A stretch of 64,000 nucleotides of DNA from Plantago major. Lineage: Eukaryota; Streptophyta; Magnoliopsida; Lamiales; Plantaginaceae. Positions 1-11,636 of this stretch are shown here, piece after piece (the first letter of the stretch is position 1; each line of letters starts with the position of its first letter). Under the pieces are notes generated by a model that was not told where the DNA came from, made no database searches, and saw only the letters and a list, made by a program, of their open reading frames with translations. A program made the position numbers and the translations under genes. The DNA lies in contig CM048842.1 of the NCBI GenBank assembly GCA_026545765.1, forward strand, positions 44,091,431 to 44,155,430, read 5' to 3'.

Positions 1-1084
1 TAAATGAGCCCTCCTCCAGTCAGACTGCTCTACAGATAGTGTCCACCACTCAGTAACTTCCTGAAAAAGGAATGACAACAAGGGCCAGGACACAAAAACC
101 TCCAAGGGGTACCAAGCCTCCAAGGAGAAGACAAGTGATAGGGATTGATGAGTCTTCTGAAGAAGAAGAACAAGGCCAAATCAAATCCCAGGGTAATGAA
201 GAAGGCTGCAAATCACCTAACATGAGAAATTTGGAAGATGATGATGAAGATGGGATGAAGATGAAACTCCTCTTCACAGAAAAAGAAGAAAGGTTGATAA
301 CCTATCTGAGGCCATAGCTGCAAAGCCTTTGGCAGCTAAAACACCCTCTAGAAATACCAAGTCAATCCAGGGTGGTTCTTCAAGCAATCCCCCAAGGGAG
401 AATTCAAGACAAAGTAGGAACAGGCTGAGAGCTGAACAAAGAAAACTTCAATTACCACTCAGTCCTGAAGAAGCCAAGATTGAGTATGTGAAGACCAACA
501 ATGACTCCTCTACCTACAGATGCATTAATCAGAAGAATGGCTAATGGATTCTGGAACTCAAGCACTTACTGGTAAATGAAAAATTTCCAGAACCAATCCA
601 TAAACAGCTCATGGCATGGAGAAAAGACAAGCAAATCTTGATTAATACCAACCACATCAAAGCCTGGTTGGATTTTGAAGTAATCAAGAGAATAGAAGCC
701 ATGAAAAAGGACCTCTCTGATGATTGTCCTTACGGCAAGCCAGATAATGTGCACATAATTCCGAACATCACTGGAACAGGCACAAGAGCAAGACTTGCTG
801 TGGAACCCTATGAGTCTTTCTACATGACTGAAGATCAATACAAGGGTGACATCAGATATCTGAAGATCATATATGAATACTTCAAGCTATCATATATCAG
901 AATTGAGCATGCCTGGAAATGGGGAAAGCATCTGTGGGTCAAACAATTTTCCAAGAAGAATCCCACCAAAACCTACAAGGAAGTTTGTGGATTTGCCAGA
1001 AACACTGAGCTGATAGTCAGGACTTTGCTCTTTGACTACTCAGATGATATCAAAAGGTTTGGGGATAGGGAATTTGCAAATTGA
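1..1084 (+). pseudogene. ORF3 C-terminal part of element A, broken
   Basis: Encodes the same C-terminal region as 45240-46302 of element E: a basic stretch (KPPRR), an acidic SSEEEE run, then a conserved domain from about 478 with motifs KIEYVK, CINQKNG, AWLDFEV, CPYGKPD, GTGTRARLAVEPYESFY, EHAWKWGK and DYSDDIKRFGDR. I do not recognise the fold. The reading frame shifts once near 260-300. A TAA at 542-544 replaces a Tyr codon (NGYW in E). The C-terminus stops at 1084. Nothing indicates an enzyme. In E this domain ends the very large ORF3, so the role is probably tied to the element and not to the host. Confidence 0.8.
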
Positions 1085-1449
1085 TCCATAGATCTGCTGA
1101 TTGAAGACTTGAAGACTAGTTTATTAGGATGTCTACTTGGAGCTTGGTTACTCCTGTTGTCCTAGTTAACTATGTATTTTGTATCTTGCTGACTGTGCTT
1201 TACTATTTTATCATTGTAAAAGTAATCTGTAAACTTTACTTGTAACATACCTGATGAACCTACTCTCAGATATCAATCTATAAAAAGATAACTTGTCAGC
1301 AAAGATCACACCTTGTGATTTGGTTGATGTTTACTTTCTGCACTTAATTAAAATAAATTAAAAAAATCATAATAAATGATTTAAGCGTTAGATTGTTCCC
1401 TCTTCCAAGTTGTAATAGGTTTTAAAGATAGTTATCGTTGACTGATCAA
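1085..1449 (+). other. 3' leader between ORF3 and polypurine tract (element A)
   Basis: No coding potential. It contains a stretch of about 50 bp (1290-1339), including the dyad ATCACACCTTGTGAT, that is almost identical in B (25775-25825), E (46488-46537) and D (49923-49973, minus strand). Confidence 0.7.
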
Positions 1450-1462
1450 AAAGGGGGAAATT
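1449..1462 (+). other. Polypurine tract of element A
   Basis: AAAAGGGGGAAATT ends at the 5' TG of the LTR. The same tract precedes the 3' LTRs of B, E and D, as expected for the plus-strand primer of reverse transcription. Confidence 0.88.
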
Positions 1463-3071
1463 TGTTAGGAATATCTGTTTAGATTTTGATCAGCAACCTA
1501 ATAACTTATCTTAGCATAGAAAGGTGGTTAGTACTCTTGGTTCACTTGAACACTGTAAAAGAGGAAAATCACTAAGTATGATAGTCTAGCAAATCTTGTA
1601 TAGGATGTTAGGTCTCTGAATGCAATTTTTATATCTTTGAAGAAGACCAAGAAGAAGGCATCTAGCAGGAGAGTTCAATAGATTTAAAGATTTGAAGACT
1701 GCACAAGATTGCTGAAGACAAAGGTCATCAGATACCTATGTCCAGATATCTTGAATAAACAAGTATTTTTCAATAAACAAGTTTTGCAAAAAGATATCTG
1801 AGAACGCAAGGTTTCTGAACGAGGAAATGTGCCCATAGATATCTACACTCAGATACCCTGGATAAAACTATGTTTCTGGGAAACAATGTTTCAACAGGTA
1901 TCTGGAGATGAGAAGGTCTCTGGAAAGGGACATGCAATGCTTCAGAAAGCGTACATAGTTCCGTTGGCACTACAGGACAAAAATAGTACAATGCAATAAA
2001 TGCGCAGACAGAGACATCTGAACAAAAGAGGAAATCTCTGAAAAGAGACAACGTCTTCTGCAGTACTATTTTCAGATATCAATAGTTTGAATTTCATTAA
2101 GCCTAACGAATACTATTCAAACAGCATGATTTTCAACTATAAATATCATCACCTAGAATGCTTGAAAGACACACACTGAAGTCACTGAAAATGCCAAGCT
2201 TCTTTGATAATACAACCAGTGGTATCTTTCTCTCAAGCAGACAAGCCTTCAACCTACTTATTCTTCAGCTTACAGTTGCGACTAAGCTCTTGAATTCTAA
2301 GTAGCACGAAAGTTCTAAGTGTCTTGATCCTTAACAAGTATTGCTATCTGTGAAGGAGTTGAATCAAAAGATCAAGTATCTGAGATTCATTCTCTAGAAC
2401 ATTTATCATAGACTTGGGTCAGTAAAGAACATATCACCACACATCGTGAAGTGTGTTAAGTGACTCTTGTTCAATAAGGTAGTATTACATAACTGTAGAA
2501 ATTATTAATCTACCAAACCTGACAAACTACCTTAACCAACACCTTAAACGGCGTGGAGTACATGAAGTATTTAGTATGGGAAACTAAGGAATAACTTCAA
2601 GGTTACTGAGCATAGGAAGTACCTAGTTTAGGAAATTAAGGAATAGCTCAAAGGTTTCTGAGTATAGGAAGTACTTGGCTGAGAAAACCGGGGAATAACT
2701 CAGGGGGAACACTTGAACATAGTGTTTTTAGGAATCGAGAGAAGATATTTGTAAGGTGAACTCAATTATTTGACTTAGTGGATTCTAGGTCTGAGAAAGG
2801 CCGGAGTGGATTAGTTGAAGGATTACGCACCTCCAGATACCAGTATGAAGATCAGTGTTATTTACTTTATGCAATTTATTACTTGCTTTATTTACCTTGC
2901 TGAGTATTTACACATATCTTGCTGAGCACGTGCACTTATCACAGAAAAGTCTTCCGCTCTTTGAAATTAAGTATCAGATATCTTCACAGATATCCGAAAT
3001 TGTGTTTATCGACAAAAGTTTTATTTCACCCCCCCCCCAGTCTTTTCCCTTTGCCGTTATCTGTACCAACA
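1463..3071 (+). repeat. 3' LTR of element A
   Basis: 1609 bp, starting TGTTAGGAATATCTG and ending in a poly-C run, AGTCTTTTCC and ACCAACA, the same termini as the other copia LTRs here. It carries a TATA box, many AGATATC/AGATACC motifs, a conserved CCGTTGACACTACAGGACA block and a GTTTGAAT/ATTCAAAC dyad just before the TATA box. Confidence 0.9.
2138..2145 (+). promoter_or_regulatory. TATA box of LTR A
   Basis: TATAAATA, about 40% into the LTR and directly after the GTTTGAAT/ATTCAAAC dyad. It occupies the same place in all copia LTRs of the window, consistent with the pol II start of the genomic RNA. Confidence 0.7.
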
Positions 3072-3076
3072 GTGTC
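3072..3076 (+). repeat. Target-site duplication of element A (right copy)
   Basis: GTGTC follows the LTR of A. In the uninterrupted sister LTR the same bases occur in AAGTGTCTTTGG. The left copy is beyond the window. Confidence 0.6.
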
Positions 3077-3341
3077 TTTGGAAGACAAGTATTTCAATAG
3101 GTTTCTGATGCACTATAGGTCACTGAGAAAGGACTTGCAAAGGCTCAGAAAACTTGCATTGTTCCGTTGACACTACAGGACAAAAGTTAGTACAGTGCAT
3201 TAATTACGCTGACAGAGATGTCTAAGCAAAAGAGGAAATCTCTGTAAAGAGACAAAGCTCACTGTCGTACTAACTTCAGATATCAATAGTTTGAATTTCA
3301 TTGTGCCTAACGGATACTATTCAAATGGCATGATTTTCAAC

Positions 3342-3349
3342 TATAAATA
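3342..3349 (+). promoter_or_regulatory. TATA box of B 5' LTR
   Basis: TATAAATA in the conserved context after the ATTCAAA half of the dyad, aligned with the TATA boxes of the other copia LTRs. Confidence 0.65.
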
Positions 3350-4074
3350 TCACCACTTAGAATGCTTAAAACACACCTTACACTGAGCATCACTTGCGAT
3401 ATACATTCAAGCATACAAGCCTTCTGCCTACTTACTCTCTCACTTACTGTTACGACTAAAGCTATTGAATTCAAAGTAGCACGAAAGTTATAAGTGTCCT
3501 GATCCTTAACAAGAATTATATATGAAGGAGTTGAATCCAGAAGATATAGTTGCGACTCATATATGTGATTCATTCTCTTGAAGAACATCAAGACTTGGGT
3601 CAGTAAAGAACAACTTACCATACATTAAAAAATGTATTAAGTAAGATTGTTTCTACAGAGCACTCTAAAATGTATAAGTTATAAGAGCCTGCTCACCTGC
3701 CAAACTACCATAACCAACACCACACAGGCATTGAGCATAGGAAGTACATGGCTTTGGAAGCTGAGGAATAGCTCAAAGATTACTGAGTAGATGAAGTACT
3801 TGGTTGGGAAAACCGGGGAACACTTGATTGGGAACCTAGTGTTAAAGGGATCAAGAGATAGGATTTTGTAAGTGGAACTCATTATCTTATCTTAGTGGAT
3901 TCAAGTCTTGAGAAAGGGCGAGTGGATTAGTTGAGGGATTACGCCACCCTCAGATACCACTATAAATCTTTGTGTTATTTACTTTCTGCACTTTACTTAA
4001 TAGCGTATTTATTGCTTGAAAAGACTATTTACCCCCCTCTAGTCTTTTACTTTATCGTTATCTAGACCAACAAG

Positions 4075-4092
4075 TGGTATCAGAGCAGGAGG
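4075..4092 (+). other. Primer-binding site of element B (initiator tRNA-Met)
   Basis: TGGTATCAGAGCAGGAGG starts two bases after the LTR end. TGGTATCAGAGC is complementary to the 3' end of plant initiator tRNA-Met, the standard primer of Ty1/copia elements. Confidence 0.9.
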
Positions 4093-4188
4093 TTCTTTAA
4101 CCTTCTGCACTGAACCTAGATCCTAGATAAGTGCCCACTAACAGCTTACCACGTACACTTGCTTTGTTTTTTTAGTGTTTGTTGTAGG

Positions 4189-4907
4189 ATGTCTCTGAGC
4201 GATGCACCCATTCTCAAGCTAAAGAACTATGAGAAATGGATGAACAACATGATGCTTCACTTGGAAGCTATCAGTGATAAGATGATCGAAGTAAAAAAGA
4301 ATGGCCTCATTATCATTCTAAGAGAAAAATAATTCATTGAGGTTTCTAATGGTCGAGATAAGGAAACAGCTGCTGCTGGTTCCTCCACATCTGGTACAAG
4401 TACAACATCGAGTGCAAGACCAACTGGTGAAATTGCGTATGAACCAAAGCCCAGACATTTCTGGACATCTGAAGATTCCAAGAGAAATAGGCTAGATGGT
4501 CAAGCAATAAACATCATTATTCGTTCTACTCCAAATCACATACAGTGCAAACTGTGGTGTGCAAAAACGGCGAAAGAAGCCTGGTCACTGATTGAAGAAA
4601 TCTGTGCCAGCACTGAGAAAACCAAGGAAAACAAGTTCGAAGTTTGAAGCTAAAATTCCAAAATTTCAAACAAGGTCCCACTAAGACTCTTTAAGAACTT
4701 GATTTCAGGTTTACAACACTGATGAGTGAAATGGCTGCACTTGGTGAAAGTGAGAGATACTCTAACTCTGAAAAGGTTAAGACTATCTTGAGAAGCTTTA
4801 ATAAAAAATGGAAACACACTAAGTACTTCTATTTCAACCAAGGAATGCCTAACATATCTCCAGTGGAGCTTTTCTCACACTTGGCAACTGTCAACTATGA
4901 GACAAAG
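4189..4907 (+). pseudogene. gag of element B, N-terminal part (before the LINE)
   Basis: Starts at ATGTCTCTGAGCGATGC, the same start as gag of E at 33977. Motifs SLSDAP, NYEKWMNNMMLHLEAISD and later EMAALGESERYS and FNQGMPNISPVELFSHLA place it in the copia gag (UBN2-type) family, the RNA-binding particle protein. A TAA near 4330 cuts it after about 47 codons and later frames change. Coding sequence is interrupted at 4907 by the LINE and resumes at 7440 with matching sequence. Confidence 0.82.
4893..4907 (+). repeat. LINE target-site duplication, left copy
   Basis: AACTATGAGACAAAG, repeated exactly at 7425-7439. A 15-bp duplication is typical of target-primed LINE insertion. Confidence 0.88.
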
Positions 4908-7424
4908 TGTATCTAAAAAAAAAAATGTTTCTCTCACTAAAATTATCCTCTCTCCGCTCTCTACACCCAATTTGACCCTGCCTCCTTCTTCAATCTGACT
5001 GGAATCATACCGTCTCCGTCCTTCTCTTTGCCCCCAGCCACATCTTCCCCTCTCACTTTTTGGTCGATCTTCTCTCTCACAGTTCACCTCCCAGCCGGAT
5101 CTGAGATCTTCTTTCTCACCTCTTCCGGCAACCCGCTGCTTCTCCGACTATTGCTCCTTTACCCTTTTCTCATTTCGTCGGACCTCCTCCAGCTCTACCT
5201 TTCCCCCGACCTCAGATTTTAGTTCATAGATCTGCTTGTTCGTTCTTGCGTCTCTCTCCATCGCATTTGGTCGTCGTGTATTTTGGTTGCCGGATTCTGG
5301 GCTGTTGCCTGAGTTTCTATTTCTCCTTATTGGTGGCCTCTCTATCTCAGTCTGCTACATTGGGATATGCTCCGCCTATTGCAACTTCGTCTGCCTTGGA
5401 GCCGTCTTCTCCCGCCAATTTTGTTACTATGACTGTAACATCTCCGTTGGAGTTATCTTCCCGGGTAATTTTGGGTAATCTGGCTTCATCTACTCCGGAT
5501 GTTCAACTTGAAGCATCTCCGGCAGCTGGGGCTTCTGGTTGCTTTGTCGCCGTCCTCTGTTCCGGCTAGTGGAATTCCGGTAGCTAATCCAAGGAAGTAA
5601 GTCAATTTGTTTGCCTCTATGTTTGGATCAGTGGATTCTTTGGGAAAAGCTGCTACCAGTTCGTCTTCTCCGTGCAATTTTTTTCCGCCAAATCTGATTA
5701 ATGGAGTTCAAAAAATTGTTCAGGTAAAATCTCCTTCCTCTTTTAATGGAATACCGTTAATATATTTTCCAGAATCAGAGGTGTTGAAGCTGTCTGAACC
5801 GTTGCCAAGAATTATTGTGGGAAAATTTTCTTTTGGTATCCCAAAATTTTTTGAAATCACCAAGATGCTTAAGGATTTGAAGCTGAAAGCAGGTTTTACT
5901 GTGAGTTTTATGGATAAACGCCACATTGCTATCAATCTTTTTCTGGAAGAGGATTATGATTTTCTTTGGCTTTATGAAAATCCTAATGTTAATGGTGTTT
6001 CAATTTGGTTCGTTAAATGGACTCCACTTTTCTCTCTCGAAAAAGACTCTCCGGTGGTACCGGTGTGGGTGTCTTTGGAGAAACTGCCAATCTTTTTGTA
6101 TGATAAGGAAGCTCTATTTGAAATTGGGAAAGTTCTTGGCAAAGCAGTGAAAGTTGATGGGTATATGGCGAATAGAAGTAAACTCAATCAGGCTAGAATT
6201 TTAATAGAACTGGATGTGTCTATTAATCTTCCTGATCATCTTTGGATAGAAGTTATGGGGGTTGGAATTGCTATTAAAGTGAACTATAGTAATGTTCCTC
6301 TCTTTCGTAATTTTTGTCATCACTTGGGGCATTCTGAAGGCTATTGTTTAGCAAAAGAAAAGAAAGGAATCATCAATAATATTCTGGGGAATGATTCTGT
6401 CAATGATCAACAGTCACAACAATGTCTTCCGTCTAGGACGGTTTCGAGGAACGTCTCACCTGAGAGGTTCTCGATTGTTAATAATGTTAGGGGTCTCAAT
6501 AGAAACATCTCTAGTAGAGGAGGCAGAGATGGTAGAGGTGGTTGGATGAATGGTAGAGGTTTTGGAAGGGAAGGGATTACAGGTAGTTTTGGGAGGAGAA
6601 ATGTCTCCCCTATAGTCGCCTCAGGTAGGGATGGTAGTGATTCTGGTCAAGATAAAGAAATTTCGGCATTGGAAACTCTAGAGGTAAAAGAAAAGATTTT
6701 GGAATCCCCTGTTGAGGAACAAGAAAAGGTTTTGGAATCCCCTTATGTGGATATGGAAGACTCCTCGGTTATAGTGGTTGAGCAACCGTCTTCCCCTTCC
6801 GTGGATATGGAAGATTCCTTGGTTATAATGGTTGAACATCCATCAGTGGCCCCTTCGACGTGTGTGGCCCTTGCAAGTGCTATTCCCGAGTGTGTTACTT
6901 TACCTTTGTAGAATCTTCTCCAGTACCTGCTGTTATTGGACAAGCTGCAAAACCCTCTGTGCCCCCTCCCCAGCCTCCCGAAAAGAAAAAAGGAAGGACC
7001 ACTAAGAACTCAAATAAAGCCTCCTACTCTTCCTCTCTTCCCATGATGAAAGCTGTGTTGAAAAATCTCGCAAGTATAGCCCAAAAAAATTCAAATGAAG
7101 ATCAATTATATAGGAATAGCTCGTTGGCACTTGTGTTGGTGAATTGGATTCTGTTGGATGGTAATCTTAACTTGGATGAATGGTTCTTTGGTGGAGCAGC
7201 ATAAGTATTTTTTGCTTGACCTTGGATTCTCTTTTTTTGACCGTGATGCGATTAGAAAACCTCTTGGTTGGTCTAGCTGTTGTTCTTATGTCTTTTGTGC
7301 TAGTTTGGACGTCCAGTTAAGTAACTTCTTGGAGTTGTACTCGGGTTCCTATAAACCCTCGTGATTGTATGGTTTTAGCTTAATAATATGAGCTTGACTC
7401 CACCTTAAAAAAAATGAAAAAAAA
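4908..7424 (+). mobile_element. L1-like LINE lacking ORF2, inserted in gag of element B
   Basis: Flanked by exact 15-bp direct repeats and ending in an A-rich tail (7407-7424) after a plant LINE-type 3' end (TGAGCTTGACTCCACC, common in plant L1 elements). It holds a pyrimidine-rich 5' leader, ORF1 and about 200 bp of 3' sequence. There is no endonuclease or reverse transcriptase. The element has both ends, so this is an internal deletion, not 5' truncation, and the element was mobilised by another LINE. Confidence 0.88.
5607..7204 (+). pseudogene. LINE ORF1 (DUF4283 / zinc-knuckle RNA-binding protein)
   Basis: The first 434 codons (5607-6911) match plant LINE ORF1 proteins: a DUF4283-type domain (about residues 50-210: PRIIVGKFSFG, FMDKRHIAINL, DFLWLYENPNV, PVWVSLEKLP), then a degenerate CCHC knuckle (FCHHLGHSEGYC) and a Gly/Arg-rich linker. 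Such proteins bind LINE RNA in the retrotransposition particle. A frameshift near 6860-6911 moves the tail, with basic PPEKKKGRTTK, into another frame to 7204. No ORF2 follows. Two copies of a VDMEDS-VI-VE segment lie near 6740-6840. I chose 5607 because homology begins shortly after it, but an upstream non-ATG start cannot be excluded. Confidence 0.82.
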
Positions 7425-7439
7425 AACTATGAGACAAAG
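7425..7439 (+). repeat. LINE target-site duplication, right copy
   Basis: AACTATGAGACAAAG, identical to 4893-4907. Its first bases merge with the A tail. Confidence 0.88.
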
Positions 7440-9259
7440 CAAAGAGGACATATGACTACTGAAACATCACAGAATGTTGCTCTAGTAAATCAAGGTACTT
7501 CTGAAAAGAAGGATACCAAAGAGGTGACTGAGGAAAATGCTCTTGTTGTAAAGCACATGAGAAAGTACGTCAGTCAGGAAATAAAAATAAGAAGGGCCAA
7601 AGAGAAGCTGAAAAAGCATCTAGGTCCCAACTATCAACAGTACAAAAGTATGCAATTGACTAGCTCGCTGAACAAGCCTGCTCAGCGAGCATCGAGTACT
7701 GAGGGATCAGAAATCGGAAACGATATATGTTTCTATTGTCAGAAACATGGTCACTTCAAAAGAGACAGCCTAGCTTATAACAAGCTAAAGACAGGTGTCA
7801 AGAAAGATAGGAGAAATTTCAAGAGAAATTAGAGAGCTATGCTCGCTGAGGAAAGGAAGAACATTCAAATCCAAATTGATGCTCTTGATCTTGACTCTGA
7901 GTCTGAGGATGAGGACTCAGATGATTCTAAACTTCCATCACCAGAGTTGTGTGGCATCACTCATGAATTGGTTGACTTCGGTCAAAAGAAGAAAGAAATG
8001 TGCAGGGTTGCTGAGGATGTCTATCCAGATTACTCCAACATCGAGCCATGCCTATTGGCTGATGAGGTAACCACTATTTCTCGATTTATAGATTATGAGA
8101 GTGATGAGGAAGGAATCAAAGATCTAGAACACCTCAGAAAAGAGATGGATCTTTATGAGAGAGAATTTATGGTTGTCAAAGCTAGAACCAAAATTCTTGA
8201 GGAAGAAAAGAAATCTCTCGAAAATGAATGCTCACAACTTCGAAAGCTATCTAAGATAAAGTATGTTGAGAATGCATCTCTAAAGGCACAAATAGTTGAG
8301 ACAAGAAAGTTACATGAAGAAGCAATGTATAAACTTCAAAACAAGTGTGAAGGTCTTCTTTTTGACAGTGATGAACTCAAAAAGAAATAATTGTCCTTCC
8401 AATCATGTGCCAAAGCTTGTGACACTCTCACTGAAGTACACTCTTATTTAAGAGATGCTTCAGAAAAGGAAGGACTTGGGCTTGATACTCAAGCAAATAG
8501 TTCTACCACTCTGAACAAGAGTGATGAAAGAATGACATTTGTTAAGAGTCAGCAAGGTGGTTCTCAAACAACATATAGCATTGGTCAGAAAGCTAAGGTT
8601 GCTGACAAAGGAAAGGCAGTCGCGACCAAACCTTTGAGGGAAAAACAAGTCTAAAAGAAATCTGATGGGAAAGTTCTTGAAAAGGAATAAAACACTAGAA
8701 AGTTTAATTACCCACAATGCTACGTCTCTCAAAAAGGGAAGATTGTTGGAGCTGGAAAATTCTCTAATGTCACGTTTTCTGGAAAGAAAAATGACCCAGA
8801 GACTAGTAAGGCTGCTAAGAGGAGATCTCAATCGGCACCACGTGCTCGAAATGGCATTGGCTATAAAGCCATTGGGAAACAGCTTGCTCATGACTACAAA
8901 CTAGAGCAAGAACGATGGATGAATGCTAGGGTTGCTCACAGCAATCATCAGAAGTGGAATAAAGAACAAACCACAAGCAATCTGAATGCCAGGGCTAGAA
9001 GAAATCTGATAAGGAAAGCTAAGTTCACTGAAAAGCAGACTCAATAACCTGACAAGTATCTGAAAGCACCACGAGGAGCACCAAGGAACACACCAAGAAG
9101 GAAAATAGTTCTTGATAATAATGATACTAGTCATTTACCTAGAAGTCCTCCTTATGTTCCTGCTAGATAAAAGAATGTCCCTAAGAAATTCATTCAAAAG
9201 TGGATTCCTACTGGGAGATACTTTAGTCTAGATGGTTCCATTGTTGGAATGAGAACCTA
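7440..9259 (+). pseudogene. gag of element B, C-terminal part with zinc knuckle and coiled coil
   Basis: One reading frame broken only by stop codons (near 7830, 8388, 8652, 8688, 9046 and 9168). After a basic stretch (KEKLKKHLG) comes a knuckle CFYCQKHGHFKRDS, in which the final Cys of CX2CX4HX4C has become Ser. Then follow an acidic run (SESEDEDSDDS), a heptad-rich coiled coil (about 8090-8390) and a basic tail ending GMRT. The TAA at 9257-9259 is also present in E, in the same place, and pol continues in the same frame after it. Confidence 0.82.
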
Positions 9260-10799
9260 ACTCCATGTTTGCTGTTTTTTGCAGAACACTCTAAAGAAGA
9301 ATCCAACGTGGCATTTTGATAGTGGATGTGGGAAGCACATGACAGGACACAAAGTAAATCTGGTTAACTATAGAGTGTGTGATACAGGACTTAGATGTCA
9401 GATTTTGCAGGAGGAGAAGTGAATCCAACCGTAGGATTTGGTGATCTGAAAATTAGAGCCCTTACAATCACTGGAGTACTACATGTGAAGGGATTGAAAT
9501 ATAATCTTCTTAGCATGAGTCAATTTGTTGACAAAGAGTTCTCAGTGAAGATCAAATCTAAATTCTACAAATTGATTGACAATGAGTCAACACAAGTAGT
9601 CATGGTTGCTAGGCGGAAAGGAAGTCTCTATGTTGCTGACTGGGCATCTGCCACAACTGAAAAATGCCTCATGGTGAGTCAATCTGGCTACACTGAAGAA
9701 AATTGGCTATGGCACAAAAGGATAAGTCACTTGAATTTCAAAACTATGAACAAGCTAGCCAAGAAAGAATTAGTTGTTGGATTGAAGAAAGGTGAAATTG
9801 ATAAAACTCTCTTTACATTGAACCATGAAGAGAAACTACTCTTAGTACATGTTTATGTTGATGACATAATCTTTGGATCTAAGGACAAGCAACTTTGTGA
9901 AGACTTTTCTGAGCCCATGAAAAGTAAATTTGAGATGAGCATGATGGGAGAATTGAATTACTTCCTAGGGTTGCAGGTCAAGCAACTTGATGATGGAATA
10001 TTCATTAGTCAAGCGAAGTATGCAAAAGACATGCTCAATAAGTTTAATCTAAAGCCTTCTGAGTAGAATGCTAAGATACCTATGAGCATTGGAACCAAGA
10101 TGACCTATACTGAATCTGACAAGAGTGTTGATGAACACAAGTATAGGAAATTAATTGGGTCTCTACTATACCTCACAGCTAGCAGACCGGATATTCAATA
10201 TGCAGTTGGTGTATGTGCAAGATTTCAGACAAATCCAATGCAATCACACTATAATAACACTGCTCTGAAGATTCTAAGGTATGTTAAAGGTACTGTAGAA
10301 GTTGGATTTGGTATCCAAAAGAGAGTGGTTTGAGTTTAGTTGTTTATTCAGATGCTGACTATGCTGGATCAATGTTTGATAAAAGTACTTCAGGAACTTG
10401 TCAATTCCTTGGTACTAGGTTGATATCATGGTTCAGCAAGAAGCAAAACAAAATTGCCACATCATCCATAGAAGCAGAGTATATTGCTGCTGGGTGTTGT
10501 GCTTCACAAATCTTGTGGATACAATAACAACTCAGAGACTATGAGATCAACGAAGTGAAAACTCCCATTTTCTGTGACAACACAAGTGCTATTTCCATAA
10601 CTCAGAATCCTACGTTCCATGCAAGAACAAAGCACATTGATGTTAGACACCACTTCATCAAGATCATGTTGAAAAAGGCAATATTGAGATACTCAAGATT
10701 GGTACAGAAGACCAACTTGCAGATATCTTCACAAAGCCTCTGCAAGAGAGAAGATTCCGAGCCTTAAGACATAGTCTTGGGCAAATGGAATTGCCAAGG
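9260..10799 (+). pseudogene. pol of element B: PR and GAG-pre-integrase fused to RT and RNase H by an internal deletion
   Basis: The protease site DSGCGKHMTG lies at 9316-9345. A frameshift near 9390 precedes VLHVKGLKYNLLSMSQF and WLWHKRISHLNF (GAG-pre-integrase). At about 9782 KELVVG is joined in frame to KKGEIDKTLF of the reverse transcriptase. Compared with E (36990-38840) about 1.85 kb is missing, including the integrase core and the RT fingers. The RT catalytic YVDDIIFGS and RNase H motifs YSDADYAGS and [10 protein letters not shown] remain, with a TAG at 10064-10066 and frameshifts near 10320 and 10660. The product cannot reverse-transcribe or integrate. Confidence 0.85.
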
Positions 10800-11636
10800 T
10801 GCTAAATTGGTCATTGTGATGGGAACTCAATGAGCCAATAGAGAAGAATAAAGCTTTCTGAAAAGAAAGCCACTTAAAGAGAGAAGGAGATATCTGAGAC
10901 ATGCACTCAGATATCATGGCTAAGGGTAAAGTTGGTTAAAGAGGTATCTGAAACAGGTATTCAGATATGTGAGGCCACTAAGTAAGGGGGAACACAAAAG
11001 AAGAGAAGTAGTCAAACAGTACTATCTGTCAGAAGTCAACTATCTCTTGTGTTTTGAAAAATTTCCATTTTTGTGATAATTTTCAAACAACACTGGATGC
11101 TTAATTAATAAGCTCATAAACTAGTTTGTCTTTCTAGTTACAGGTTGCTGAGAGTTGAAAAACGACTCAAATAGCTATTAGCCAAATAGCATTAATTGGG
11201 CACGATTACATGTGTTGATTGTGGTCATTGCAGAGAAAACAATATCAAACATTGAAAGAATGGCAATTGTAATTCAACGGATCAGATGAGCCCATTTAGC
11301 CCACTAGCACAGTAACCCAGTAACTGGCCCCACTCGCATTTAATGAAAAACCACTTTTTCACCACGCCTTGTGCATATTGCGAGATACATAGATACATAA
11401 TTCATATGCATATGTGTACTTGTATTTCTATATAAATCAGTTTTTGGCAAAAGAAAACACTTTCGCCTAAACTCACATTTTACTTAGCACAAAAATAGCA
11501 AAATCCTTCATCTTTTCTCTGCAAATCTTCTCTGAAATCTCTGAATTCCTGCTAAGTTTTTCTGAAAAGAATCACTTAACCTAATTCAACCTTAATCTCT
11601 TTCAATCTCACTTCTCTACTACTACTATTTAAAGAG
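10800..11636 (+). other. Spacer between pol and ORF3 of element B
   Basis: Noncoding. It contains AGATATC repeats, a purine tract TAAGGGGGAACACAAAAG at 10982-10999 and a TATA box at 11431. Together with 39859-40661 of E it forms a conserved layout: purine tract, then TATA box, then a leader with TTGGCA, CACTTTYGCCTAA and GCACAAAAATAGCAAA. Confidence 0.65.
11431..11438 (+). promoter_or_regulatory. Candidate internal promoter of ORF3 (element B)
   Basis: TATATAAA about 205 bp before the ORF3 start. The downstream leader is conserved with E, where TATATATA stands at 40462. A promoter here would transcribe ORF3 separately from the genomic RNA. This is inferred from the motif and its conservation only. 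Confidence 0.4.

Larger units (their letters stand above)
1..3071 (+). mobile_element. Element A: 3' part of a SIRE-like Ty1/copia retrotransposon
   Basis: Contains the C-terminal end of ORF3, a 3' leader, a polypurine tract and a complete 3' LTR. The rest lies left of the window. Directly after the LTR end (CCAACA at 3071), LTR sequence of a second element (B) resumes with GTGTC. The paralogous LTR of B reads AAGTGTCTTTGG without a break near 26246, so A sits inside the 5' LTR of B. The left target-site copy is outside the window. ORF3 and LTR are closer to element E than to B or D. Confidence 0.9.
3072..4072 (+). repeat. 5' LTR of element B, 3' two-thirds
   Basis: Matches the 3' LTR of B from about 26246 onward and ends TCTAGACCAACA immediately before the primer-binding site. 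The first third lies left of element A, outside the window. It contains the CCGTTGACACTACAGGACA block and the TATA region. Confidence 0.88.

Noticed and set aside
1770..3621. Open frames of 60-95 codons on both strands within LTRs
   Set aside because: They lie in repeated LTR sequence, are not conserved between LTR copies, and show no codon or motif signal.
4875..5570. Open frames of 64-107 codons in the LINE 5' leader
   Set aside because: Pyrimidine-rich leader; no similarity to LINE proteins and mutual overlap in several frames. ORF1 starts later.
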